64,000 bases of DNA from JAICWP01 sp035278025 (GTDB lineage: Bacteria > Acidobacteriota > Terriglobia > Terriglobales > Acidobacteriaceae), in assembly GCA_035278025.1 (NCBI GenBank), contig DATEJK010000124.1:19396-83395 (forward strand), written 5' to 3'. A program made the position numbers and the translations under genes. Below are positions 10,006 through 18,264 of this stretch, in pieces. The notes beneath the pieces are model-generated. The model was not told the DNA's origin and did no database searches. It saw nothing but the letters and a program-made list of their open reading frames with translations. How positions within the stretch are numbered: position 1 is the first letter of the stretch; each line of letters starts with the position of its first letter.

Positions 10006-11298
10006 TCAAGCTACGTTGCCGAAGGGGTGCTCCAGCGACGGGCTTTGGGGCGTAAACAGCTCGGCGCCGTTTTCGGTGATGTGCATGTCGTCTTCCAGGC
10101 GCACGCCAAACTCGCCCCGAATGTAGATTCCGGGCTCGTCGCTGAAGGTCATATCCGGACGCAACGGCAGCGTATCGCCATGCACCAGGTAAGGCCACTC
10201 ATGCCCGTCCATGCCCATGCCATGGCCTAGCCGGTGAGTGAAGTACTTGTATCCGGGTCCGTAGCCGGCATCGGTAATCACTTTGCGCGCGGCCGCGTCC
10301 ACCTCCTGCGCGGGCACTCCCGGCCGGGCGGCGCCCAAAGCTGCGGTTTGCGCGCCATGCACGATGTCGAACACCTTCCTCATCTTGTCGGTGGGCTTGC
10401 CCAGAACAAACGTGCGGCTGATGTCGGAAACGTAACCTTCGACCTTGCAGCCTCCGTCCATCAGCAGGATGGTTCCGTCGCGAATCACCTGCGGCGTGAT
10501 GGAGCCATGCGGCAGGGCCGAGTATTCGCCCACCTGGATTTCGGCCTCACCTTCGAATCCCAACTGGCGGTGCGCGGCCGCCACCAGGTCTTCAAAATCG
10601 TGCTGGGTCATGCCCTCGCGCAGCGCGTTGTAGGCGGCGGCGTAGGCGCTGAGTGTGACTTTCGCGGCCAGGCGCATAAGCTCGATCTCGTGCCCGCTCT
10701 TCACCATGCGGCAGCCCGCCGTGACCGGGGTAGCGCTGGTAATGTGAACCTGCGAGGCTGCCAGTCCCACGCCATGGCTGAACACGAAGCGCGTGGACTC
10801 ATCAATTCCAAGTGTCCCGGTGCTGAGACCGCGGTCCTTCAGGCCCTGTGCCACCAGCCGGTAGGGGCTCTCATCTTCATTCCAGTAGCGCACTTCGGCC
10901 TCAGCCAGCGGACCTTTGGCGATCTGCTCGTGCGAGCGGTCAGTTTCAAAGTAAGGACACACAAAGAAGGCCGTGCCCTTGGCCGGCAGAAGAAATGCCA
11001 ACAGGCGCTCGCCTCCCCACCAGTTGATGCCGGTGAAGTAATCCAGCGACGTGCCGGCCGTGAGCATAATGGCATCCAGTTGGTTGCTCGCCATGAGCTC
11101 GTGTGCTTTTGCCAGGCGCGCCTGGCGCTCATCATTGGTGATGGGGTGGGCCTGATCCTTCATGGATTTGAGCGCCGCTATGGAAGGCGGCAGCGGACGA
11201 CAATCGCTGTCCACGGTCTGCGGTGCGGCGTGCGCAGGCAGCGCGGCGGCTCCGGCAGCCAGCGCGCTGCCGTAAAGAAACTTGCGGCGAGAGACCAT
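10006..11298 (-). CDS. Tat-exported M24 family metallopeptidase (Xaa-Pro peptidase-like)
   Basis: 430 residues. The N-terminus MVSRRKFLYGSALAAGAAALPAHAA has the twin-arginine motif SRRKFL and an Ala-x-Ala cleavage site, so the enzyme should be folded in the cytoplasm and exported by Tat. The creatinase N-domain is followed by a pita-bread catalytic domain with all five metal ligands: Asp in MDGG, Asp 11 residues later in VSDISR, His in HRLGHGMG, Glu in DEPGIY and Glu in VRLEDD. It likely cleaves N-terminal or prolyl peptide bonds in the periplasm. It sits between murC (37 bp upstream) and ftsQ, where murB and ddl are often found, so it may be co-transcribed with envelope genes. Confidence 0.88.
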   Translation of the reverse strand: MVSRRKFLYGSALAAGAAALPAHAAPQTVDSDCRPLPPSIAALKSMKDQAHPITNDERQARLAKAHELMASNQLDAIMLTAGTSLDYFTGINWWGGERLLAFLLPAKGTAFFVCPYFETDRSHEQIAKGPLAEAEVRYWNEDESPYRLVAQGLKDRGLSTGTLGIDESTRFVFSHGVGLAASQVHITSATPVTAGCRMVKSGHEIELMRLAAKVTLSAYAAAYNALREGMTQHDFEDLVAAAHRQLGFEGEAEIQVGEYSALPHGSITPQVIRDGTILLMDGGCKVEGYVSDISRTFVLGKPTDKMRKVFDIVHGAQTAALGAARPGVPAQEVDAAARKVITDAGYGPGYKYFTHRLGHGMGMDGHEWPYLVHGDTLPLRPDMTFSDEPGIYIRGEFGVRLEDDMHITENGAELFTPQSPSLEHPFGNVA

Positions 11299-11335
11299 GA
11301 GCCCTCCAGATTCAGAACCGGGATTGGACTGAGAG

Positions 11336-12748
11336 TTAGCCGGCGGTGATTTTAACAGCGTGGGGACGGGCTTGCAGTTGCTGCAGGATTTGCGGGCCGA
11401 GCTGAGAAATATTGCCAGCGCCCAAAGTGATCACCAGGTCGCCCTCTTCGGCCACCGCGGCCGCGGCGCCGGCGGCTTCGCCAAAAGAGCCCAGGTAGAC
11501 GGCGGTCTTCCCTCCCAGCTTGATTACCTGCTGGGCCAGCTCCTCCCCGGTGACGCCGGGGATGGGCTGCTCGCTGGCGGGATAAATGTCGAGCACAAAA
11601 ACCGAATCGGCATCGGCGAAGGCGGTGGCGAACTGGTCCATCAGCGCCTGGGTTCGAGTGTAGCGGTGCGGTTGAAACACCACGTGAATGCGGCGGTAGC
11701 CGCACTCGCGGGCAGCCGCCAGGGTGGCGCGAATCTCCGTGGGATGATGGCCGTAATCATCCACCACACTCACCCCGGCCGCCTTGCCGCGCAGCTGGAA
11801 GCGGCGGTCCACCCCGTGAAAGTTGTCCAGCGCCTGGCGAATCTGCTCCACGGGAACATCCAGCCCTACCCCCACGGCAATGGCGGCGGTGGCATTGAGG
11901 ATATTGTGCGCGCCGGGCACGCGCAGGCGAAATTCCCCCAGGTCCTCGCCCCGGTAGCGCACCTGGAAGCGGCTGCCGGTGGCGCCATCATCAAATTCCA
12001 CCTGCGAGCTCATGATGCGGAAGTCGGAATCGGGCCGCCGCCCGTAGGTGAGTGCCCGGCGGCGCAATTGCGGCAGCAGTGAGCGCAGCGGCGCATCGTC
12101 ATTGCACATCACCACCATCCCGTAGAAGGGCACCCGGTCCATGAATTCCAGAAAGGTGCGCTTCACGTCGCGCAGGTCGCGGTAGCAATCCATGTGCTCG
12201 CGGTCAATGTTGGTGACCACGGTCAGAATTGGGGACAAGGTCAGGAAGGAGCGGTCGCTCTCATCCGCTTCCGCCACCAGGTACTGCGACTTTCCCAGGC
12301 GCGCATTAGAACCCATGGCATCCACCCGCCCGCCCACCACCACCGTGGGATCGAGCCCGCCGGCGGCCAGCACCGCCGCTACCATGGAGGTGGTGGTGGT
12401 CTTGCCATGCATGCCGGCAATGGCGATGCCGTACTTCAGGCGCATCAGTTCGGCCAGCATTTCCGCGCGGCGGATTACGGGAATCACCAGCCGCTGCGCC
12501 TCGCGCACCTCTGGATTGTCCGGGGAAATGGCGGAACTGGTGACCACCACCTCGGCGCCGGCTACGTTGGCGATGGAATGGCCTTCAAAAATGGTGGCGC
12601 CCAGGCTGGCCAGCCGCTGCGTGACCGGCGAAAGCTTCAGGTCGGAGCCGGACACCTTGAAGCCCAGGGTCAGCAGCACTTCGGCGATGCCGCTCATGCC
12701 GATGCCGCCGATACCCACAAAATGCACGTGTTGGATCTTGGCAAACAT
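11336..12748 (-). CDS. murC: UDP-N-acetylmuramate--L-alanine ligase
   Basis: 470 residues. It adds L-Ala to UDP-MurNAc using ATP in the cytoplasm, the first step of stem peptide assembly. The N-terminal Rossmann part has HFVGIGGIGMSGIAE (residues 9-23), and the ATP-binding loop is GMHGKTTTTSM near residue 113. The central domain contains ADESD and the C-terminal domain has DDYGHHPTEI, both typical of MurC. Length agrees with the family. In the cluster it follows murG and precedes the M24 peptidase gene; neither murB nor ddl follows. Confidence 0.97.
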   Translation of the reverse strand: MFAKIQHVHFVGIGGIGMSGIAEVLLTLGFKVSGSDLKLSPVTQRLASLGATIFEGHSIANVAGAEVVVTSSAISPDNPEVREAQRLVIPVIRRAEMLAELMRLKYGIAIAGMHGKTTTTSMVAAVLAAGGLDPTVVVGGRVDAMGSNARLGKSQYLVAEADESDRSFLTLSPILTVVTNIDREHMDCYRDLRDVKRTFLEFMDRVPFYGMVVMCNDDAPLRSLLPQLRRRALTYGRRPDSDFRIMSSQVEFDDGATGSRFQVRYRGEDLGEFRLRVPGAHNILNATAAIAVGVGLDVPVEQIRQALDNFHGVDRRFQLRGKAAGVSVVDDYGHHPTEIRATLAAARECGYRRIHVVFQPHRYTRTQALMDQFATAFADADSVFVLDIYPASEQPIPGVTGEELAQQVIKLGGKTAVYLGSFGEAAGAAAAVAEEGDLVITLGAGNISQLGPQILQQLQARPHAVKITAG

Positions 12749-12812
12749 TCAATTCACATCCACCACAGAGGACACGAAGGCACACAAAGGACAGCCTTGG
12801 TTTCCTTTGTGG

Positions 12813-13967
12813 CTAACTTCTCACCCCCGCCAGGCGCGCCGCCATTTCCGCAATCTCCAGCGCCGCCCGCGGATGCGCCAAAGAACATGCTGCCTGCGCC
12901 ATGCGCGCCAGCCGCGCCCGGTCGTTCAGCAGTGCTTGCACGCTGCGTACCAGGCGCTCGCCGCTCAACTCGGCTTCCGCGATCAGTTCGGCGGCCCCGG
13001 CGGCCGCCAGCGCTTCCGCGTTGCGCAACTGGTGATCATCCGCGGCTTTAGGGAAGGGTACAAAAACAGCTGGCCTTCCCGCCGCCGTTATTTCCGCCAC
13101 CGTGCTCGCGCCGGAGCGGCAAACCAGCAGGTCAGCGCGGGCAAATACACCCGGCATATCGTCTATAAACGGATACACTTCCGCGGAAATTCCAGCACGC
13201 AGATACGCCCCTTGCGCGTCATTATAATCGCGCTCGCCGGTCTGGTGGATGATGTGCAGCCCGGGTATGTGCCGCTGCAGGGCGGCGAGCGATTCGACCA
13301 TGACCCGGTTCAAGGCACTGGCTCCCTGGCTGCCGCCGAACACTAGCAGCGTGGGGGGACGGCCGCATGGGGAATACGGAGGCACCAGAAAGAACTCCTG
13401 GCGCACTGGCACGCCCGTGACTATGGCCCGCCTGAAATAGCGGGCGGTCTGCTCGAAGTGCACTGCCGCCAGGGTCACCATGGGCGCCACCACGCGATTG
13501 GCGAATCCGGGCACCACGTTGGGTTCAAAAACCAGGGTGGGCATGCTGCGGAGAGCGGCGGCCAGCATGGCCGGGCCGGAGGCATAGCCGCCCACACCTA
13601 CCACCACGTCCGGACGGTAGTGCCCCAAGATCTGCGATGAGGCCACAATCGCCCTGGGCAGAGCGGTCAACGTGCGCAGTTTCGTGGCCAGGCTGACCCG
13701 GTTCAGCGCTCCAACCTCAATCAGGAGCAATTCAAATCCTGCCGCCGGAACCAGGCGGTTCTCCAGGCCGCGAGCCGTGCCCACAAACAGCACCTCGGCG
13801 CGGAAGCGCTCCCGCAATTCCCGCGCGATGGCCAGCGCCGGAATCACGTGCCCGCCCGTCCCTCCCCCCGCTATAACTGCCCGCATGGATGTAGAAGGAT
13901 ACGCTATGCGGGCGCGGGCAGCGGGGGCTTCGGGACGGGATTTCGGTGTTTCAACGGCTGAAGACAT
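12813..13967 (-). CDS. murG: Undecaprenyl-PP-MurNAc-pentapeptide GlcNAc transferase
   Basis: 384 residues from the first ATG. MurG makes lipid II at the inner face of the membrane by adding GlcNAc to lipid I. The glycine-rich loop GGGTGGHVIPALA is near residues 34-46, the second loop GVGGYASGP near residue 125, and the GT-B donor site has FGGSQGA and later the acidic SGASTVAEI segment. The true start may be the internal Met at residue 28, since the first 27 residues are low in hydrophobics and poorly conserved in style; neither start has a clear ribosome site. An 8-nt repeat array lies directly upstream. Confidence 0.94.
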   Translation of the reverse strand: MSSAVETPKSRPEAPAARARIAYPSTSMRAVIAGGGTGGHVIPALAIARELRERFRAEVLFVGTARGLENRLVPAAGFELLLIEVGALNRVSLATKLRTLTALPRAIVASSQILGHYRPDVVVGVGGYASGPAMLAAALRSMPTLVFEPNVVPGFANRVVAPMVTLAAVHFEQTARYFRRAIVTGVPVRQEFFLVPPYSPCGRPPTLLVFGGSQGASALNRVMVESLAALQRHIPGLHIIHQTGERDYNDAQGAYLRAGISAEVYPFIDDMPGVFARADLLVCRSGASTVAEITAAGRPAVFVPFPKAADDHQLRNAEALAAAGAAELIAEAELSGERLVRSVQALLNDRARLARMAQAACSLAHPRAALEIAEMAARLAGVRS

Positions 13968-13974
13968 GAAGAAA

Positions 13975-14014
13975 ATTGAGTAATTGTGTAATTGAGTAAT
14001 TGTGTAATTGAAAA
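13975..14014. repeat. 8-nt tandem array (ATTGAGTA / ATTGTGTA)
   Basis: Five 8-mers in exact register (13975, 13983, 13991, 13999, 14007), alternating two words. It lies right upstream of the murG start, in the ftsW-murG spacer. Confidence 0.75.
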
Positions 14015-14074
14015 CCCCACTCGGGACGCGGCAGTCAATCTACCCGATTACGCAATCACAAAATTTCTCACTGG

Positions 14075-14095
14075 GCGCGGCGCTTCGCGCCGCGC
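14075..14095 (-). promoter_or_regulatory. Strong hairpin at the ftsW stop codon
   Basis: Perfect 9-bp all-GC stem (14075-14083 with 14087-14095) with a 3-nt loop. It begins within the ftsW stop codon and lies upstream of murG. There is no T tract directly after it, so it may stabilise the upstream mRNA end or reduce read-through within the operon. Confidence 0.5.
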
Positions 14096-15186
14096 TAGTC
14101 CACCTGCTGAGTAATATTGAGCAAAACGCCCACGCAAGCCAAGGTGACGAACAGCGATGTACCGCCGTAGGAAATAAAGGGCAGGGGGATGCCCTTGGTA
14201 GGAAGAATTCCCAGCACCACGCTGATATTGAACAGCGCCTGCAACACCACCATGCTGGTAATGCCCACGGCCAGCAGCTTGCCAAAGGTGTCCTGGATGA
14301 GCACGGCGGCGCGGATGCCACGGTAGAGGAAGAGCAGAAACAGGCCCACGATCACCAGCGAGCCTGCCAGCCCCACTTCCTCGGCCGTAGCGGCAAAAAT
14401 AAAGTCAGTGTGCGGCTCCGGCAAGTAGAACAGCTTCTCCTTGCCTTCCATCAGGCCCACGCCCATCAACCCGCCCGTGCCCACCGCAATCATGGACTGA
14501 ATGATGTGGAAGCCGTGGCCCTGGGGGTCAGCCCAGGGATTCAGGAACGCCAGGATTCGCTCATAACGCCACTTGACACGAAAAATGAGGGCATAGAGGA
14601 CTGGAGCCGATGCGGCCAGCCCATAGCCGAAGTAGCGCAGACGCATGCCGGCTACAAACAGCACCGTGCCGGTGATGCCGGCGCAGGCGATGGCTGTGCC
14701 CAGGTCCGGTTCCTTGACGATCAGCCCCAGAAAAACCACGGTGGGCACGATGGCCGGCAGCAGGGTGTTGCGCCAATCGTCCATCTGCCGGGTGCGGTTT
14801 TCCAGGAAATAGGCGAGAAAGAGAATGAGGGCGGGCTTGGCGATTTCCGAAGGTTGCAGCGAGAACCACCCAGCGTGAATCCAGCGGTGGGTGTTGTGCG
14901 AGCGGTCGAGAAAAAACACCGCAATCAGCAGCAGCGTGGTTACGCTGAGCACGGAGAAGACCACGGCCGGCTGCCGGTAGCGCCGGTAGTCAATCTTCAT
15001 GGTTGCGAACATGGCCGCCAGGCCCGCCGCCGCCCACGCCACCTGCCGGATCAGAAAGGTGTAAGGCGAACCGTAACGGTCCTTGGCCATCACCGCCGAA
15101 GCGCTGAACACCATCACCAGCCCGATGAACACCAGCAGCACCGTGACCGTGAACAGCGTCCTGTCAACACTGACCCGTCTAGCCAT
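14095..15186 (-). CDS. ftsW: Lipid II polymerase FtsW (SEDS family)
   Basis: 363 residues from the chosen ATG at 15186, which follows AAGGGTT; an in-frame upstream extension of 14 codons is made of repeat sequence and is unlikely to be translated. About ten membrane helices. SEDS features are seen: the extracytoplasmic loop with KTDFIF-like PEPHTDFIFAATAEEVGL (near residue 265-285), a Gly-rich GVGLMEGKEK before it, and the end motif PLPFISYGGTSL. FtsW polymerises glycan strands with FtsI at the septum. It lies between murD and murG, with a repeat-filled 402-bp spacer on its upstream side. Confidence 0.94.
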   Translation of the reverse strand: MARRVSVDRTLFTVTVLLVFIGLVMVFSASAVMAKDRYGSPYTFLIRQVAWAAAGLAAMFATMKIDYRRYRQPAVVFSVLSVTTLLLIAVFFLDRSHNTHRWIHAGWFSLQPSEIAKPALILFLAYFLENRTRQMDDWRNTLLPAIVPTVVFLGLIVKEPDLGTAIACAGITGTVLFVAGMRLRYFGYGLAASAPVLYALIFRVKWRYERILAFLNPWADPQGHGFHIIQSMIAVGTGGLMGVGLMEGKEKLFYLPEPHTDFIFAATAEEVGLAGSLVIVGLFLLFLYRGIRAAVLIQDTFGKLLAVGITSMVVLQALFNISVVLGILPTKGIPLPFISYGGTSLFVTLACVGVLLNITQQVD

Positions 15187-15204
15187 AACCCTTGAAAAGA
15201 ATTT

Positions 15205-15236
15205 CTCACCACAGAGGCACAGAGTCACAGAGGATT
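15205..15236. repeat. 8-nt tandem array (AGAGGCAC / AGAGTCAC)
   Basis: Four 8-mers in register (15205, 15213, 15221, 15229), just upstream of ftsW. A related but less regular CCACAGAGGACACGAAGG stretch lies upstream of murC near 12760-12790. Confidence 0.65.
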
Positions 15237-15283
15237 CGAGAAAAAGCTGTGGACGGGGCTCCTTGGGAGTAAACCCTAGGAAA

Positions 15284-15393
15284 GGGTTTCAAGGTTTCAA
15301 GGTTTCTGGATTTCAAGGTTTCTGGGTTTCAAGTTTCAAGATTTCAGAGGTTTCAAGGTTAAGGAGGTTTCAAGGTTCAAGTTTCGCGTTTCC
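15284..15393. repeat. GTTTCAAG array in the ftsW-murD spacer
   Basis: About twelve copies of GGTTTCAA-type 8-mers, the first six in strict register from 15284, then with slips of one base. An inverted counterpart (CTTGAAAC words) is at 15542-15575, so the 402-bp spacer has two facing arms around a dispersed repeat. Confidence 0.75.
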
Positions 15394-15403
15394 AATTTCC
15401 ATT

Positions 15404-15470
15404 GTCATCCCGAGCGAGCGCGACTGAGCGGACGCGAGGAAGCGCGAGTCGAGGGACCTTGCGCTTTCGG
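15404..15470. repeat. Dispersed repeat, GTCATCC...GGACCTTGCG type
   Basis: Begins GTCATCC, has GAGCGAGCGCG in the middle and ends GGGACCTTGCG. A second copy of the same plan is at 57314-57381, and partial relatives are near 1786-1862, 43811-43850 and 46676-46706. Confidence 0.6.
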
Positions 15471-15541
15471 CACACCCAGTGCTGCCCACATAAGGGCCAG
15501 TCCGTTGTGAACCCCGGCGGGGCGGCACCAAACCTGCCGAT

Positions 15542-15575
15542 CAGAAACCTTGAAACCTGTGAAACTTTGAAACCT
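15542..15575. repeat. Inverted CTTGAAAC array
   Basis: Three to four CTTGAAAC-type words, reverse complement of the array at 15284-15393. It lies 14 bp from the murD stop codon. Confidence 0.6.
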
Positions 15576-15588
15576 GATTCAGTGCGTT

Positions 15589-16944
15589 CTATCCCTGCTC
15601 CGCTAAGGCCTGCACCGTCCGCTTGAACACTCGCCCGCGATGCTCGTAATTCTCGAACTGGTCAAAGCTGGCGCAGGCCGGAGCCAGCAGAACCACGTCG
15701 CCGCTCTCGGCTGAAGCCGCCGCGCGCTTCACCGCCGCTTCCAGCGTCCCCGCGCGTACCACTTCCACGACCCCGCCGAGATGCGACTCGATTTTCTCCG
15801 CCGCCGCCCCGATGGTGTACACCCGCCGCGCCCGCTCCTTGAGCAGCGGCTTGAGCACGGTGTAGTCGCTGCCTTTATCCTTGCCGCCCAGGATCAGGTG
15901 AATATTGGCCGGAAATGATTCCAGCGCCTTGATGGTGGCGTCCACGTTGGTGGCTTTGGAGTCGTTATAGAACTCCACCCCGCGCACCGTGGCCACGTAC
16001 TCCAGGCGATGTTCCACCGCCTTGAATTCCTGCACCGCGCGCCGGATGCGAGACGGCTCGGTCTGGGTTAGCATGCCCGCACACACCGCCGCCAGCACGT
16101 TCTCCAGGTTGTGCGCGCCCTTGAGCTTGATTTCGCTCACCGGCATGATCTCGCGCTCGTCGCCATCACGCCATACGATCGTGCCATTACGGAGGAACGC
16201 GCCCGCCTCCACTTCCTTTTTGCGGCTGAACCAGATCTTCCGTGCCTTGCTCCGCCCGGCCAAACCCACGCAGGTGGGGTCGTCGGCATTGAGCACGGCA
16301 AAGTCCTCGCCCGTCTGATTCTCAAATATGCGCGCCTTGGCGTCCACGTAGGCCTGGAAGGTGCTGTGCCGGTCGAGGTGATCGGGGGTGATGTTGAGTA
16401 CGACAGCAATAAAAGGATGGAAACTCTCAATGGTCTCAAGCTGGAAGCTGGAAACCTCCAGAACCACGTAGCTGTCGTCCGTGCTCTGGTCCACCAGGGA
16501 GATGGCAGCGGTTCCAATGTTGCCGCCCACCAGCGATTCCCGCCCGCCCATGGAAATGACTTCTCCGGTGAGCGCGGTGGTGGTGGTCTTGCCGTTCGAG
16601 CCGGTGATAGCCACGAGGCGGCCCTTCAGGAAGCGCGCCGCGAGCTCGATTTCGCCGATTACAGGGATGCCCTGCTCGCGCGCCTGCTCCAGCAGCGGCA
16701 CGTCCACCGGCACGCCTGGGCTGACCACGATCAGGTCCTGGCCGCCGAAAGTGCGCTCCCCGTGACCTCCGGTTTCCAGCGTAACGCCGGCGTCGAGCAA
16801 CTTGGGAATCTCGCCGCGCAATTCGTCCTGGCTCTTGGTGTCGGAGACGGTGACCCGAGCTCCCTGGGACTTGAGGAATAGCGCCGAGGCCACCCCCGAC
16901 TTGCCCAGCCCCACCACCAGCACGCGTTGGTTTTTCAGGTTCAA
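15589..16944 (-). CDS. murD: UDP-N-acetylmuramoyl-L-alanine--D-glutamate ligase
   Basis: 451 residues. It adds D-Glu to UDP-MurNAc-L-Ala in the cytoplasm. The N-terminal Rossmann loop is VVGLGKSGVA (residues 10-19), the ATP loop is ITGSNGKTTTTAL (about 114-126), and HHR-like substrate residues appear in NITPDHLDRH. The C-terminal ligase domain contains YNDSKATNVDAT and GGKDKGSDY, typical of MurD. The start codon is TTG at 16944. No usual strong ribosome site is present: a 7-nt repeat array begins 5 nt upstream and supplies a GAAG at spacing 5. It follows mraY in the cluster. Confidence 0.96.
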   Translation of the reverse strand: MNLKNQRVLVVGLGKSGVASALFLKSQGARVTVSDTKSQDELRGEIPKLLDAGVTLETGGHGERTFGGQDLIVVSPGVPVDVPLLEQAREQGIPVIGEIELAARFLKGRLVAITGSNGKTTTTALTGEVISMGGRESLVGGNIGTAAISLVDQSTDDSYVVLEVSSFQLETIESFHPFIAVVLNITPDHLDRHSTFQAYVDAKARIFENQTGEDFAVLNADDPTCVGLAGRSKARKIWFSRKKEVEAGAFLRNGTIVWRDGDEREIMPVSEIKLKGAHNLENVLAAVCAGMLTQTEPSRIRRAVQEFKAVEHRLEYVATVRGVEFYNDSKATNVDATIKALESFPANIHLILGGKDKGSDYTVLKPLLKERARRVYTIGAAAEKIESHLGGVVEVVRAGTLEAAVKRAAASAESGDVVLLAPACASFDQFENYEHRGRVFKRTVQALAEQG

Positions 16945-16949
16945 AACAG

Positions 16950-17026
16950 CTTCTAGCTTCTAGCTACTAGCTTCAACTCTTGGCCGTTGGCTTTTGGCTT
17001 TTGGCTTTTGGCCATTAGCCCGTTGT
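16950..17026. repeat. Eleven 7-mers in strict register (CTTCTAG to TTTTGGC)
   Basis: Units start every 7 nt from 16950 to 17020. The word changes gradually from CTTCTAG through TCTTGGC to three identical TTTTGGC units and then CATTAGC. This is one of the clearest 7-nt arrays in the window, in the mraY-murD spacer next to the murD start. Confidence 0.85.
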
Positions 17027-17041
17027 CGCCGAAATCCAACG

Positions 17042-17076
17042 ACCAATTACCAGCTACTAACTACCAACCACCCGTC
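17042..17076. repeat. 7-nt array (ACCAATT / ACCAACC words)
   Basis: Five 7-mers in register (17042, 17049, 17056, 17063, 17070), each beginning AC. It occupies the mraY-side of the same spacer. Confidence 0.75.
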
Positions 17077-17105
17077 CCGCCATTCTGCCATTTGCCTCGC
17101 CCACG

Positions 17106-18239
17106 CTACCTCAGCTTCAGCGTGGTCAGCGCAAAAAGCGCAAACACCAGCGACGCGATCCAGAAGCGCACAATGATCTTCGACTCCGACCAGCCCAGCA
17201 GCTCGAAATGATGGTGCAGCGGCGCCATCTTGAAAATGCGCTTGTGGCGCAGCTTGTACGAGGCCACCTGCAGAATCACCGACACCGCCTCAATCACAAA
17301 AATCCCGCCAATAAAGGGCAGCAGCAGCTCCTGCTTGATAATGACCGCCACCGTCCCTATGGCGCCGCCCAGGGCCAGCGAGCCCACGTCGCCCATGAAC
17401 ACTTCCGCCGGGTGCGCGTTATACCAGAGGAAGCCGATGGCCCCGCCCACCATGGCGCCACAGAAAATGGTCAACTCGCCCACCTGGGGCATGCGCTGCA
17501 GTTCCAGGTAGTTGGCGAAGGTGGCATGGCCGCTGATGTAAGTCAGCACCGCCAGGGCGCCGGCGGCAATAATGGTGCAGCCAATGGCGAGCCCGTCCAG
17601 ACCGTCGGTCAGGTTCACCGCGTTGCTCGACCCCACAATCACCAGCACCACAAAACCAATGAAGGGCAGGAAGGCGAACAGCCACATGTGAGGAATCATC
17701 AGCCAGCGGTCCACCACCAGGTCGGGCCGGAAAGTCTTCACGAAGGGCATGATCAGCCTGGTGGAGTACAGACCCTGCGTCTGCAGCCCGATCAGCGCGA
17801 TGGCGATCAGCACGCTGGTGGTGATCTGCAGCAGCAGCTTGGTGCGCCCGGTCAGACCCAGGTTCCGCCGGTGCACCGTTTTCAGGTAGTCGTCGGCGAA
17901 GCCGATGCCGGCAAACGCAATGGTGGAGAGCACCGCCACCCAGATGAATTTATTGCTCAGGTCAGCCCACAAAAGCGTGGGCACCACAATGGAGATGGCA
18001 ATCAGCACTCCGCCCATGGTGGGGGTGCCGGCTTTCTTCTGGTGCGCCTGCGGGCCCTCTTCGCGGATGAACTGCCCGATCTGAAACTCGCGCAGACGTT
18101 TGATGACCAGCGGCCCGATAATCAACCCTGTGAACAGCGCCGTCAGGCTGGCGAAGGCGGTGCGAAAGGTCAAAAAACGGAAGATGCGGAAGGGCGAAAA
18201 GTAATGAAATAGTTTCAGGTACAGCAACCAGTAGAGCAA
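17106..18239 (-). CDS. mraY: Phospho-MurNAc-pentapeptide transferase
   Basis: 377 residues with about ten membrane helices. MraY attaches phospho-MurNAc-pentapeptide to undecaprenyl phosphate, forming lipid I. The family signatures are seen: GTPTMGG (about residue 71), the metal-binding FADDYLK (about 114), NAVNLTDGLDGLAIG (about 207) and the terminal PLHHHFE before residue 350. The start is TTG with GGGAGG four nt before it, 25 bp after murF. Length is typical (360-380). Confidence 0.97.
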   Translation of the reverse strand: MLYWLLYLKLFHYFSPFRIFRFLTFRTAFASLTALFTGLIIGPLVIKRLREFQIGQFIREEGPQAHQKKAGTPTMGGVLIAISIVVPTLLWADLSNKFIWVAVLSTIAFAGIGFADDYLKTVHRRNLGLTGRTKLLLQITTSVLIAIALIGLQTQGLYSTRLIMPFVKTFRPDLVVDRWLMIPHMWLFAFLPFIGFVVLVIVGSSNAVNLTDGLDGLAIGCTIIAAGALAVLTYISGHATFANYLELQRMPQVGELTIFCGAMVGGAIGFLWYNAHPAEVFMGDVGSLALGGAIGTVAVIIKQELLLPFIGGIFVIEAVSVILQVASYKLRHKRIFKMAPLHHHFELLGWSESKIIVRFWIASLVFALFALTTLKLR

Positions 18240-18264
18240 TCGTCCTCCCGTTCAGGATCAAATC

